Shown: positions 1 through 8,328 of the stretch, piece after piece
Numbering within the stretch: the stretch's first letter is position 1
Layout of the letters: the number at the start of each line of letters is the position of its first letter
DNA from: Roseovarius nubinhibens ISM
GTDB lineage: Bacteria > Pseudomonadota > Alphaproteobacteria > Rhodobacterales > Rhodobacteraceae
NCBI RefSeq assembly: GCF_000152625.1
Contig: NZ_CH724156.1
Coordinates: 3,512,289-3,576,288 of the forward strand
Direction: 5' to 3'
DNA length: 64,000 nt
Position numbers and translations under genes: made by a program
The notes under the pieces: model-generated
Seen by the model: the letters and a program-made list of their open reading frames with translations, nothing else
What the model was told of the DNA's origin: nothing
The model's database searches: none

Positions 1-1427
1 CCACCGGATTTGAGCTGCACCGTCGGGTTGAACATCGCGCCGAGATAGCTTTCGACCTGATAGCGGGCGAAGAGCGGCATCGCGTCTTGGTAGTTCTTCA
101 CGTTCTTGGCGTGGGACGGCATGATCATTTTCATGAAGTCCTTGGCGATGCGGTAGCCGCGTTCGCCTTCGACCAGAACCTCGTCGATGTCGCGATTGTA
201 AAGGTCGCGGATCGAGCGTTTGATCAGGTCGCCCTCTTCATAGATCTTGGCCGGCGCGATGGATTTGAGCGTCAGCTCGCGGATCTGTTCCCAGAGCCGT
301 TGCAGATATTCATAATCGCGCTTGATCTCGGCCTTGGTCCGCTTGGCGCCCGCGGTGCGGACGATGAGACCGGCGCCCCGGGGCACGTCGATCTCGGAGG
401 CGATTTCCTTGAGCTTCTTGCGGTCGGCGGCATTGGTGATCTTGCGGCTGATGCCACCGCCACGGGCGGTGTTGGGCATCAAAACGCAGTAGCGGCCCGC
501 GAGCGAGAGGTAGGTGGTGAGCGCCGCGCCCTTGTTGCCGCGCTCTTCCTTGACGACCTGCACCAGAAGGATCTGGCGGACCTTGATGACCTCTTGGATC
601 TTGTAGCGCTTGGGCCGCGGTTTGCGCGGCGGGCGGATGTCGGCCTCGTCATCATCATCTGCGACGGATTCGATGGCCTCGTCCTTGGAGGCGGCGGATT
701 TGCGGCGGCTGCGGCCACGGCCCCGGGTCGAACGCCCGTTGCTGTCGTCCTCGTCGTCGCGGTCATCGCCGTCATCGTCTTCGTCGCTGTCGTCGTCGCC
801 ATTGTCGTCACGATCGTCGTCGAAGGACAGATCGTCCTCGGCGTCATCGCTGTCGTCGGCTTGCGCGTCGGACTGATCTTCGGCGCGATCTTCGGCCTCA
901 GGGGCCGCGATGGGCGCGTCGGAATCCTGGGCCGCGTCTTGGGTCGCGTCCTGGGCCTCGTCCTGAGCGGCATTGTCTTCGGGGTCGATGGTTTCCATCC
1001 CCGAGATGCCATCGCTCACCACATCCGAGCTCTCGACCACGTCGCCATTATCGGCCTGTGCGGCCTTGGAGCGGCTGCGCGAGCGGCGGCTGCGTTTGGG
1101 TTTGCTGTCGTCCTCTTCGCGGGCTTTCAGAGCCTCGGCATAGGCGCGTTCCTCTTCGAGAAGCGCCTCGCGGTCGGCGACCGGGATCTGATAGTAATCC
1201 GGGTGGATCTCGGAAAAGGCGAGGAAACCATGGCGGTTTCCGCCATAGTCGACAAAGGCCGCCTGCAGCGACGGTTCGACCCGTGTTACCTTTGCGAGAT
1301 AGATATTGCCGGCGAGTTGCCGTTTGTTTTCAGATTCAAAATCGAATTCCTCGACCTTGTTTCCGTCCACCACCACGACGCGGGTTTCTTCCGCGTGGGT
1401 GGCATCGATAAGCATTTTCTTGGCCAT
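1..1427 (-). CDS. rne: Ribonuclease E (N-terminal part, runs off the window)
   Basis: RNase E/G family endoribonuclease that processes rRNA and tRNA precursors and drives mRNA decay. Reading the minus strand from ATG at 1427 gives MAKKMLIDATHAEETRVVVV, the usual RNase E start, followed by the S1 half AGNIYLAKVTRVEPSLQAAF and HGFLAFSEIH. At about residue 105 the S1 fold is interrupted by a basic then strongly acidic segment with long Asp runs. The fold resumes near residue 273 at YKIQEVIKVRQILLVQV and continues into KGAALTTYLSLAGRY. Such an insertion is known in alphaproteobacterial RNase E. No stop is reached, so the catalytic DNase I-like domain and the degradosome scaffold lie outside the window. 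The 5' flank is a long non-coding stretch shared with a divergent hydrolase gene. Confidence 0.93.
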   Translation of the reverse strand, partial: MAKKMLIDATHAEETRVVVVDGNKVEEFDFESENKRQLAGNIYLAKVTRVEPSLQAAFVDYGGNRHGFLAFSEIHPDYYQIPVADREALLEEERAYAEALKAREEDDSKPKRSRRSRSRSKAAQADNGDVVESSDVVSDGISGMETIDPEDNAAQDEAQDATQDAAQDSDAPIAAPEAEDRAEDQSDAQADDSDDAEDDLSFDDDRDDNGDDDSDEDDDGDDRDDEDDSNGRSTRGRGRSRRKSAASKDEAIESVADDDDEADIRPPRKPRPKRYKIQEVIKVRQILLVQVVKEERGNKGAALTTYLSLAGRYCVLMPNTARGGGISRKITNAADRKKLKEIASEIDVPRGAGLIVRTAGAKRTKAEIKRDYEYLQRLWEQIRELTLKSIAPAKIYEEGDLIKRSIRDLYNRDIDEVLVEGERGYRIAKDFMKMIMPSHAKNVKNYQDAMPLFARYQVESYLGAMFNPTVQLKSG

Positions 1428-1974
1428 GTATTCCAATTGCACCGGCGCAGAACCGCGCGCCCGGGTGGGGCGGTCGCGGTTTGGGCAGGGTGTCTGTCAG
1501 GGGCGAGTGCGTGCGCGGGTGGACGGTGACCGCTGGCGGCCTCTCTCGTCCTGTTTGTCCCGTTCGCGCGTGTCATCGCGGTTCTTCTCCGGTGCCTCGT
1601 GTGGCACCCGTTCGGTCACCCGGTTCGCCAAATTCTGCGGACCTGGGCATGTATGTGACCCGGTATGTCGGGCCCAATCGGTCTGTGTCAGAAGGCCCGG
1701 CTCTGGCCGGGGGCGTCTCTGAAACAGCGAAACTCAGAAATGGGCGGAGGTCAGGCCTCTCGCGCATAGACACACACTAATGCGTTGCTGCAAGGAATTA
1801 CAATGGGCAAAATGTTCCGAGCGCCTTTGGGGGCTTGGATCCGCGGGGGAATTCGGCGGCTTGCATCCCCTGCCCGGCGCAGCACTGTGCCGCCGGAGCG
1901 GCCGCGAGAATGCGCGGCGCGAAGCGGATCCTGACCTCAGGGATCAGCCGCAAGAGATCAGCCAAGGAGAGAGC
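1428..1974. promoter_or_regulatory. Divergent intergenic region between rne and the CocE-type hydrolase
   Basis: About 550 bases without a convincing gene. On the rne side a long 5' leader is expected, because RNase E commonly controls its own mRNA through its leader. A 6-base-pair hairpin (CCCGGC, loop TCTG, GCCGGG) lies at 1696-1711 in that part. The open frame running into the hydrolase from 1780 lacks family similarity before 1975 and has no good ribosome site at its first ATG, so it is treated as leader. I could not place promoter boxes with confidence. Confidence 0.45.
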
Positions 1975-3972
1975 ATGGTCACCAGCACCGAAACCATCTG
2001 GATCGAGATGCCCGACGGGGCGCGGCTTGCCGCACGGCTCTGGCTGCCCGAGGGCGATGGGCCCTTTCCCACCATTCTCGAATATATCCCCTATCGGCGG
2101 CGCGACCGCACGCGGCTTCGCGATGAGGCGATGCATCCGCGGTTTGCGCATGCGGGCTATGCCTCGATCAGGGTCGATATGCGGGGCGCGGGCGACAGTG
2201 ACGGGCTCATGCATGGCGAATATCTCGAACAGGAGATCCAGGACGGTTGCGACGTGATCGGCTGGATCCGGGGGCAGGAGTGGTCCGATGGGCAGGTCGG
2301 CATGTTCGGCAAGAGCTGGGGCGCCTATAGCGCCTACCAGGTGGCGGCGCGGCGGCCCGAGGGGCTGCGGGCGATTGCGCCGGTGATGGGGACGGATGAC
2401 CGCTGGGCGGAATGCATCCATTTCTCGGGCGGTTGCCTGATGAGCGACAATTTCTGGTGGGGCGCGATCATGCAGCTGTTTAACGCGCAGCCGCCCGATC
2501 CGGCGGTCCTGGGTGACGCGTGGCGCGAGACATGGCGGGCGCGGCTCGAGGCGACGGAGTTCTGGCCGGCAGAGTGGCTCGAGCATCAGACGCGGGACGC
2601 GTTCTGGCAACATGGGTCGGTCTGCGAGAATTACGCCGATATCGAAGTCCCCGCCTATATCTTTGGCGGTTGGGCCGATGCCTATCGCAACACGCCGTTT
2701 CGGATGGCGGAACATGCCACGAGCCCGGTCAAGGTGATGATCGGGCCTTGGGGGCATCTCTATCCGCATGAGGGCGCGCCGGGACCGCAGGTGGATTTCC
2801 CGGCCGAGCTCATCCGCTGGTGGGACCATTGGATGAAGGCGCGCGACACCGGGCTGATGGATGAGCCGCCGCTGCGGCTCTACCTGCGCGAGGCCACGGC
2901 TCCGGGCGACGATCCCGACCCGCGTCCCGGCCGCTGGGTCGAAGAGCCGCGCTGGCCGAGCCCCAATGTGGCGGAGGAGATCTTTCACCTCAATCATGGC
3001 GTGCTGGGCCAGAGCCCGCATCCCGGCCCTGATATGTCGGTCACCACGCCGACGAGCTATGGCGCGTCGGGGGGCGATTTCATGTCCTTTGCCACGCCCG
3101 GCGACCTGCCCGGCGATGCAAGGCTCGATGGCGCCGGGGCGCTCGAGTTCCGCAGCGCGCCTTGCGAGGCGGCGCTCGACATTCTGGGTCAGGCGCGGCT
3201 TCGGCTGCGGGTGGCGGCGGACAAGCCGCAGGCGATGCTCGCCGCGCTTCTGGTCGACGAGGCCCCCGACGGGGCGCAGACGGTGATCGCCCGGGGCTTT
3301 GCCAATCTCATGCATCTCGACGGTCCAGAGCAGGTGACACCGCTCAGCCCCGGCACGCCGGTCGAGGCCGAGATCCTGCTTCATGCCACGGGTTATCGCC
3401 TGCCAGAGGGCCACCGGGTGCTGATCAAGCTCTCGTCCGCCTATTGGCCGATCCTTTGGCCGAGCCCCGAGCCGGTCAGGATCACCCTGACCCCCGGCCT
3501 GTCGCAGCTGTCGCTGCCGCTGCGCCAAGCGGTGGCCGACGCGCCCAGGCCGCGCGCCCTGCCCGCGCCCGACGCGCCGCCCCAGCCTGCGATGACGCAG
3601 ATCCGCGAGGGCCGGATGGAGCGCGGCTGGCAGTTCGATGCGCTGAGCGGCAAGCTCATCAACCGCACTTGGATCGATGGCGGGGTGTTCGGCCCGGTGG
3701 GGCGCATCCGCATCGACGAGACCGGCACCGAGCTCGGCGATATCTCGGAACGGATCTATGAGATCGGATCAGACCCGACGAGCGCCCGCGCGGTGATGAC
3801 CCAAGAGGGGCATTTCAGCCGCGACGATTGGAATGCCCGGATCGAGACCCGCGCCGAAATGTGGTGCGATGCGACGCATTTCTACATTGAGGCGGGCACG
3901 CGCTGTTTCGTCGATGATGCGCTCTTTCATGAGAAATCATGGTCGCACAAGATCCGGCGCAACGGGATGTGA
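1975..3972 (+). CDS. CocE/NonD family alpha/beta-hydrolase (X-Pro dipeptidyl-peptidase S15-like)
   Basis: Serine hydrolase of the S15/CocE family, 665 residues. The start at 1975 follows AAGGAGAG by a suitable gap and gives MVTSTETIWIEMPDGARLAA, the typical family N terminus. The oxyanion-side motif DMRGAGDSDG is followed by GKSWG, whose Ser114 is the probable nucleophile. GGWADAY and GPWGHLYPH then supply the probable catalytic Asp and His. The C-terminal third, from about residue 350, fits the jelly-roll domain of the family. CocE-type enzymes hydrolyse esters or amides, and members near amino-acid genes often cut acylated or peptidic substrates; nothing nearby identifies the substrate. It stands alone, divergent from rne and convergent with a LuxR gene. 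Confidence 0.85.
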   Translation: MVTSTETIWIEMPDGARLAARLWLPEGDGPFPTILEYIPYRRRDRTRLRDEAMHPRFAHAGYASIRVDMRGAGDSDGLMHGEYLEQEIQDGCDVIGWIRGQEWSDGQVGMFGKSWGAYSAYQVAARRPEGLRAIAPVMGTDDRWAECIHFSGGCLMSDNFWWGAIMQLFNAQPPDPAVLGDAWRETWRARLEATEFWPAEWLEHQTRDAFWQHGSVCENYADIEVPAYIFGGWADAYRNTPFRMAEHATSPVKVMIGPWGHLYPHEGAPGPQVDFPAELIRWWDHWMKARDTGLMDEPPLRLYLREATAPGDDPDPRPGRWVEEPRWPSPNVAEEIFHLNHGVLGQSPHPGPDMSVTTPTSYGASGGDFMSFATPGDLPGDARLDGAGALEFRSAPCEAALDILGQARLRLRVAADKPQAMLAALLVDEAPDGAQTVIARGFANLMHLDGPEQVTPLSPGTPVEAEILLHATGYRLPEGHRVLIKLSSAYWPILWPSPEPVRITLTPGLSQLSLPLRQAVADAPRPRALPAPDAPPQPAMTQIREGRMERGWQFDALSGKLINRTWIDGGVFGPVGRIRIDETGTELGDISERIYEIGSDPTSARAVMTQEGHFSRDDWNARIETRAEMWCDATHFYIEAGTRCFVDDALFHEKSWSHKIRRNGM

Positions 3973-4040
3973 GGCAGATTAACTAGACCACAAGCGGCGG
4001 GGCGCAGAGGCGCCCTGCTCCCTCCCCTCAGGTCTCGACC

Positions 4041-4700
4041 CTAGTAGGTCCCGGCCACGTATTTCGCGATGGCGCCGCCGCGCGAATTGACGCCGAGCTT
4101 TTGATAGATCGCCTTGAGGTAATATTTGACGGTGTTCTCGCTCAGCCCGAGCCGGGCGGATATCTGAAAATTGGTCAGCCCGTCGACCAGCAGCCCCAAA
4201 ATCTCATGCTCGCGCCGCGACAGCGCGTCCGAGGTGTCATTGGTCAGCCGGCGCAGGATGTCGGTCGGCACGAGGCTATGGCCGACGACCAGCTTGCCCA
4301 GGATACGCGGCAGGCTTTCAAGGATCTGCCCCATCATGCAGACGGAATTGGCCCCGGATTTGATCGCCGCGCGGATGAAGGCAAATTCGCTCTCTTCCGC
4401 GACGACCACCACGAGCACATGGGGAAAATCCTTGTGCAGCGCCTTGAGGCTGGTGGCGAGATCGGCATCGGCCAGACGCACGCCCAGAATGACGATCACC
4501 GGGCCGCTTTCCTGACCCAGCAGACGGCGCAGCGTCTTGAGATCGGTGGCAAAGGGGCCAAGCGCCACCTCCTCCATCTGATCGACAAGCGAGCCGATCC
4601 CCTGACACACGATCACCTGCCGGTCCGCGACGATCACGCGCGACAGGGTCCGGGTCTTATCCTCGGTCATGACTTTGAGCACATCTTGCCACCTCCCCAT
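4041..4700 (-). CDS. LuxR-family regulator with a degenerate receiver domain
   Basis: 219-residue transcription factor. The C terminus is a LuxR/FixJ helix-turn-helix ([20 protein letters not shown], then [19 protein letters not shown]). The N-terminal ~130 residues have the spacing of a response-regulator receiver, but where the phospho-accepting Asp would sit (after PVIVIL) there is Gly (GVRLADADL). It is therefore probably not switched by ordinary phosphorylation. It is transcribed away from the serine-cycle genes, with an AGGGG ribosome site before the ATG at 4700; an in-frame ATG at 4667 is possible. The 218-base gap to the aminotransferase gene contains an inverted repeat that recurs before malyl-CoA lyase. 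A local regulator of the serine cycle is my inference from this layout. Confidence 0.85.
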   Translation of the reverse strand: MGRWQDVLKVMTEDKTRTLSRVIVADRQVIVCQGIGSLVDQMEEVALGPFATDLKTLRRLLGQESGPVIVILGVRLADADLATSLKALHKDFPHVLVVVVAEESEFAFIRAAIKSGANSVCMMGQILESLPRILGKLVVGHSLVPTDILRRLTNDTSDALSRREHEILGLLVDGLTNFQISARLGLSENTVKYYLKAIYQKLGVNSRGGAIAKYVAGTY

Positions 4701-4751
4701 GGCATCCCCTGAGTGTGACCAAGGAAGTGACTGAAATCAAAGTATTTTTCC

Positions 4752-4767
4752 GCATACCATCGTATGC
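4752..4767. promoter_or_regulatory. Perfect inverted repeat upstream of the regulator and sga
   Basis: GCATAC-CATC-GTATGC, a perfect 6-4-6 dyad lying 52 bases upstream of the LuxR gene start. It overlaps the beginning of a sequence (4763-4780) that matches 14 of 18 positions with 7202-7219 upstream of malyl-CoA lyase. It could be the autoregulatory half of a compound operator. Confidence 0.4.
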
Positions 4768-4793
4768 CAGCCGGAAATGCCCCCGGTTTCACC

Positions 4794-4821
4794 CCCGCGG
4801 GTAGCGCGGCCTACCCGTTCG
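4794..4821. promoter_or_regulatory. Operator-like site 1, serine-cycle island
   Basis: Left arm CCCGCGGGTAG, 6-base spacer, right arm CTACCCGTTCG; the core GGGTAG/CTACCC is an inverted repeat. Both 11-base arms recur exactly at 7222-7250 upstream of the second transcription block. It lies about 98 bases before sga and about 94 bases before the divergent LuxR gene. A binding site for that regulator is the simplest reading. Confidence 0.6.
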
Positions 4822-4918
4822 GGGCCGGCCGCCCGTGCCCGGCACCCGATCGCCATGCGGACGGGCGTTACCTGCCGGGGCCGCCTGCGCGAGACTGCCC
4901 CAAACCACGGAGGCGATC

Positions 4919-6097
4919 ATGCACGGAACCCAACATCTTTTCATTCCCGGACCGACCAATATCCCGGAAAAAATTCGTCAATCCATGAACATACCTATGG
5001 AAGATATGCGCGCGCCCGATTTCCCGGAATTGGTGAACGGGCTCTTGGAGGACGTCAAGAAAGTCTATCGGATGTCCTCGGGGCGGGTCTTTGTCTTTCC
5101 CTCCTCGGGCACCGGCGCCTGGGAAAGCGCGATCACCAACACGCTCGACCGCGGTGACCGCGTCCTAATGTCGCGCTTCGGCCAGTTCTCGCTTCTTTGG
5201 GTGGATATGGCCCAGCGCATGGGGCTCGAGGTCGAGCTCTGCGAGGTGGATTGGGGCAAGGGCGTGCCGCTCGAGGCCTATCGCGCGGCGCTGGCGGCGG
5301 ACAAGGATCACTCGATCAAGGCCGTCTTTGCCACCCAGAACGAGACCGCGACCGGCGTCACCTCGGATATCGAAGGCGTGCGGCGGGTGCTCGATGAGAC
5401 GGGGCATCCGGCGCTTCTTTTCGTGGATGGGGTGAGCTCCATCGCCTCGATCCCCTTTGAGATGGAGAAATGGGGCGTTGATCTGGCGGTCTCTGGCTCG
5501 CAGAAAGGGTTCATGCTGCCGGCCGGGCTCGGCATTCTGGGGGTGAGCGACAAGGCGCTCGAGGTCAACCGCCGCCGCAACAAGGCGGGGATGGAGCGCT
5601 GTTACTTCAGCTTTGAGGATATGATCGCGCTCAATGACACCGGCTATTTCCCCTATACGCCCGCGACGCAGCTCTTGCGCGGCCTGCGCGCGGCGCTCGA
5701 TATGCTGCTCGCCGAAGGGATGGAGCAGGTCTGGGCGCGCCACGCCTATCACGCCGAAGGGGTGCGCCGGGCGGTGGCGGCCTGGGACGGCTGTGAGCTG
5801 GTGGCGGCGGGGCCGGAATGGGCCTCGGACACGGTCTCGGCCATCTACACCCCCGAGGGCGTCGATGCGCGTGATGTGATCGCGGGCGCCTATAAGAAAT
5901 ATCAGACCTCGCTCGGCACCGGGCTCAACAAGCTCGCCGGTCGCGCGTTTCGGATCGGGCATCTCGGCTCGCTCAACCCGGTGATGCTCTGCGGGGCGCT
6001 GTCGGCGGCGGAGATGGCGCTCATCGATGCGGGGGCCAAGATCACCCCGGGCGCGGGCGTGGCGGCGGCGCAGGATCATTACCGGACGGGGCGCTAG
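4919..6097 (+). CDS. sga: Serine-glyoxylate aminotransferase
   Basis: Class V PLP-dependent aminotransferase, 392 residues, converting serine plus glyoxylate to hydroxypyruvate plus glycine in the serine cycle. The start at 4919 follows ACGGAGG and gives MHGTQHLFIPGPTNIPEKIR, the characteristic N terminus of this group. The PLP lysine lies in SGSQKGFMLPAGLG, and LFVDGVSSIASIPFEME is the PLP-ring Asp region. The C-terminal substrate Arg lies near AFRIGHLGSLN. It is followed 3 bases later by a hydroxypyruvate reductase, the next enzyme of the pathway. The alternative, alanine- or aspartate-glyoxylate aminotransferase, is disfavoured by the serine-cycle neighbours. Confidence 0.92.
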   Translation: MHGTQHLFIPGPTNIPEKIRQSMNIPMEDMRAPDFPELVNGLLEDVKKVYRMSSGRVFVFPSSGTGAWESAITNTLDRGDRVLMSRFGQFSLLWVDMAQRMGLEVELCEVDWGKGVPLEAYRAALAADKDHSIKAVFATQNETATGVTSDIEGVRRVLDETGHPALLFVDGVSSIASIPFEMEKWGVDLAVSGSQKGFMLPAGLGILGVSDKALEVNRRRNKAGMERCYFSFEDMIALNDTGYFPYTPATQLLRGLRAALDMLLAEGMEQVWARHAYHAEGVRRAVAAWDGCELVAAGPEWASDTVSAIYTPEGVDARDVIAGAYKKYQTSLGTGLNKLAGRAFRIGHLGSLNPVMLCGALSAAEMALIDAGAKITPGAGVAAAQDHYRTGR

Positions 6098-6100
6098 GCG

Positions 6101-7078
6101 ATGGCCGGACGCGCGAAGATCCTTGTCACCCGCGCCTGGCCCGAAGCGGTCGAGGCGCGGCTGACCGAGCTGGGGGCGGTGACGTTTCGCGCCCCCGACA
6201 CGCCGATGAGTGCGGCGGAATTCATCGACGCCGCCGGGCGTTACGATGCGATCCTGCCCACCGTGTCGGATGTGATCCCACCCGAATTCTACCCCGCCGC
6301 CAAGGGGCGGCTGCGGCTCTTGGCCTCTTACGGGGTGGGCTATAACCATATCGACATCACGGCGGCGCGGGAGAATGGCATCACGGTGACCAACACGCCC
6401 GGGGTGCTCACCGATTGCACCGCCGATCTGGCGATGGGGCTCTTGCTTGCGGCGGCGCGGCGGATTGGCGAGGGCGAGCGTGAGACCCGCGCCGGACACT
6501 GGGCCGGTTGGCGGCCCACCCATATGATCGGCCGCAAGGTGAGCGGCGCGACGCTTGGCATCGTGGGCTTTGGCCGGATCGGCCAGGCGATGTCGCGGCG
6601 GGCGCATTACGGCTTTGGCATGGAGGTGGTGTTTCAGAACCGTTCCACCGTCGATCCGGAGGTGGCGCGGGCGGCGGGCAATGCCCGGCAATTGGCCAGC
6701 GTGATCGAGGTGGCGAAGGCCTGTGATTTCCTGTCGCTGCATTGTCCCGGCGGGGCCGAGACGGCGGGGCTCATCGGGGCCGAGGTGCTGGCCGCGATGA
6801 AGCCCGGCGCGATCCTCGTCAACACGGCGCGCGGCGATGTGGTGGATGAGGACGCGCTTTTCGCGGCGTTGGAGCGGGGGCATCTGGGCGGTGCCGGGCT
6901 CGATGTCTATCGCGGTGAGCCGGCGCTCGATCCACGGTTCTTGGACCATGACAGTCTCGTGCTTGCGCCGCATCTGGGCAGCGCCACCGAAGAGACCCGC
7001 GCCGCGATGGGGCATCGTGCCATCGACAATCTCGCAGCCTTCCTGGCCGGGGCGATCCCCCCCGACCGGGTGGTCTGA
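6101..7078 (+). CDS. hprA: Hydroxypyruvate/glyoxylate reductase (D-2-hydroxyacid dehydrogenase)
   Basis: NAD(P)H-dependent reductase taking hydroxypyruvate to D-glycerate in the serine cycle, 325 residues. The nucleotide fold shows GIVGFGRIGQAMSRRA near residue 150. The catalytic set of the family is present: Arg in NTARGDVVDEDAL, Glu in GLDVYRGEPALD, and His in LAPHLGSATEETR. Lining of the cofactor pocket by QNRSTV, where NADH enzymes usually carry an acidic residue, hints at NADPH preference; this is inference. The ATG lies 3 bases after the sga stop, so the two are almost certainly co-transcribed. The 296 bases after it hold a second operator-like site, so malyl-CoA lyase probably starts a separate transcript. 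Confidence 0.88.
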   Translation: MAGRAKILVTRAWPEAVEARLTELGAVTFRAPDTPMSAAEFIDAAGRYDAILPTVSDVIPPEFYPAAKGRLRLLASYGVGYNHIDITAARENGITVTNTPGVLTDCTADLAMGLLLAAARRIGEGERETRAGHWAGWRPTHMIGRKVSGATLGIVGFGRIGQAMSRRAHYGFGMEVVFQNRSTVDPEVARAAGNARQLASVIEVAKACDFLSLHCPGGAETAGLIGAEVLAAMKPGAILVNTARGDVVDEDALFAALERGHLGGAGLDVYRGEPALDPRFLDHDSLVLAPHLGSATEETRAAMGHRAIDNLAAFLAGAIPPDRVV

Positions 7079-7201
7079 CGGCTCTCCCAGCCCGCGTCAG
7101 ACCCGCGCCGCCCCTATCCCTGTCATCTGGGGGCGGCGCAAAAGTTTCCTATCATAAACATTTGAAAAACCAAGGAAACCATGAGGTGCCCCACGGCATC
7201 C

Positions 7202-7257
7202 TATGGCATCCCGCAATGCGGCCCGCGGGTAGTCACCCCCTACCCGTTCGATGCCAT
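7202..7257. promoter_or_regulatory. Operator-like site 2, upstream of malyl-CoA lyase
   Basis: The core at 7222-7250 has left arm CCCGCGGGTAG, a 7-base spacer and right arm CTACCCGTTCG. Both arms are identical to the site upstream of sga. It is bracketed by an 8-base inverted repeat, ATGGCATC at 7203-7210 and GATGCCAT at 7250-7257. The accessory 18-mer at 7202-7219 resembles 4763-4780, but sits 11 bases (about one helical turn) closer to the core. It lies about 125 bases upstream of the malyl-CoA lyase start. Confidence 0.6.
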
Positions 7258-7374
7258 GTCTCAACCCGGTGCGGTCCTTCTTACCCAAGGGAAAGTGTCG
7301 CGCAGGCCCTGCCCCGGCCAGACTGAGGAGGACGGCGCGCAGCCCGTGCGCCACAGGACAATGAAGGACAGACC

Positions 7375-8316
7375 ATGAGCTACACACTCCACCCGCTGAA
7401 AAAGCAACGCCTGCAACGCTCGGAACTCGCCGTGCCCGGCTCCAACCCCGGCATGATCGAAAAGGCCGCTGACAGCGATGTGGATTACATCTTCCTCGAT
7501 CTCGAAGACGCGGTCGCGCCCCCCGACAAGGTGCAGGCCCGCAAGAACATCATCGAGGCGCTCAATGACATCGACTGGAAAGCCAAGGGCAAGACCATGT
7601 CGATCCGCATCAACGGTCTCGACACCCATTACATGTATCGCGACGTGGTCGATATTCTCGAACAGGCCGGTCAGCATGTGGACACGATCCTCGTCCCCAA
7701 GGTGGGCGTGCCCGGCGATCTCTACACCGTGGAAACCATGGTGAGCCAGATCGAAGAGGCGATGAACCTGCCCCATAAGATCGGCCTTGAGGCGCTGATC
7801 GAAACCGCGCTCGGCATGGCCAATGTCGAAGCCATCGCCGCCAGCCCCGGCCGCCTCGAGGCGCTGCATTTCGGGGTGGCTGATTATGCCGCCTCGAACC
7901 GCGCCCGCACCGTGGTGATCGGCGGGCTCAACCCCGATTATCCGGGCGACCAGTGGCATTTCGCCCTGAGCCGGATGACGGTGGCCTGCCGCGCCTATGG
8001 GCTGCGCGCCATCGACGGGCCGTTCGGCGATTTCAGCGATCCCGACGCCTATGTCGCCAGCGCCAAACGCGCCGCCGCACTCGGCATCGAGGGCAAATGG
8101 GCCATCCACCCCAGTCAGATCGCGCTGGCCAATGACGTGTTCTCGCCGCCCGAGGCCGAGGTCACCCGCGCCCGCCGCATCATCGAAGAACTGCGCAAGG
8201 CCGAAGCGCAGGGCAAGGGCGCGGCCAGCCTCGACGGTAAGATGATCGACGCCGCCAGCGAGCGGATGGCCAACAACGTGCTGACAGTGGCCGATGCCAT
8301 TGCAGCCAAAGGGTGA
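7375..8316 (+). CDS. mcl: L-malyl-CoA / beta-methylmalyl-CoA lyase (HpcH/HpaI-CitE fold)
   Basis: Cleaves malyl-CoA to glyoxylate and acetyl-CoA, closing the serine cycle. At 313 residues it matches the size of proteobacterial Mcl1. The start MSYTLHPLKKQRLQRSELAV follows an AAGGA site. Diagnostic elements are RSELAVPGSN, the metal-binding LDLEDAVAPPDK, SIRINGLDTHYMYRD, IGLEALIETALGM and a C-terminal GKWAIHPSQI. In Rhodobacteraceae the same enzyme type also serves the ethylmalonyl-CoA pathway, so a dual role is possible. The two malate-CoA ligase genes follow at 12 bases, which favours the serine cycle as its main partner here. Confidence 0.92.
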   Translation: MSYTLHPLKKQRLQRSELAVPGSNPGMIEKAADSDVDYIFLDLEDAVAPPDKVQARKNIIEALNDIDWKAKGKTMSIRINGLDTHYMYRDVVDILEQAGQHVDTILVPKVGVPGDLYTVETMVSQIEEAMNLPHKIGLEALIETALGMANVEAIAASPGRLEALHFGVADYAASNRARTVVIGGLNPDYPGDQWHFALSRMTVACRAYGLRAIDGPFGDFSDPDAYVASAKRAAALGIEGKWAIHPSQIALANDVFSPPEAEVTRARRIIEELRKAEAQGKGAASLDGKMIDAASERMANNVLTVADAIAAKG

Positions 8317-8328
8317 GGAGGACCCGAT

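Noticed and set aside
87..1529. 480-codon open frame on the plus strand opposite rne
   Set aside because: The minus strand encodes unmistakable RNase E here. The plus frame is hydrophobic low complexity produced by the antisense of Asp/Glu codons.
1780..1974. N-terminal extension of the CocE-type hydrolase
   Set aside because: The 65 extra residues do not resemble the family, and the AAGGAGAG site fits the ATG at 1975.
5165..7015. 616-codon open frame antisense to sga and hprA
   Set aside because: It spans two well-supported genes on the other strand and shows no recognisable domain or ribosome site.
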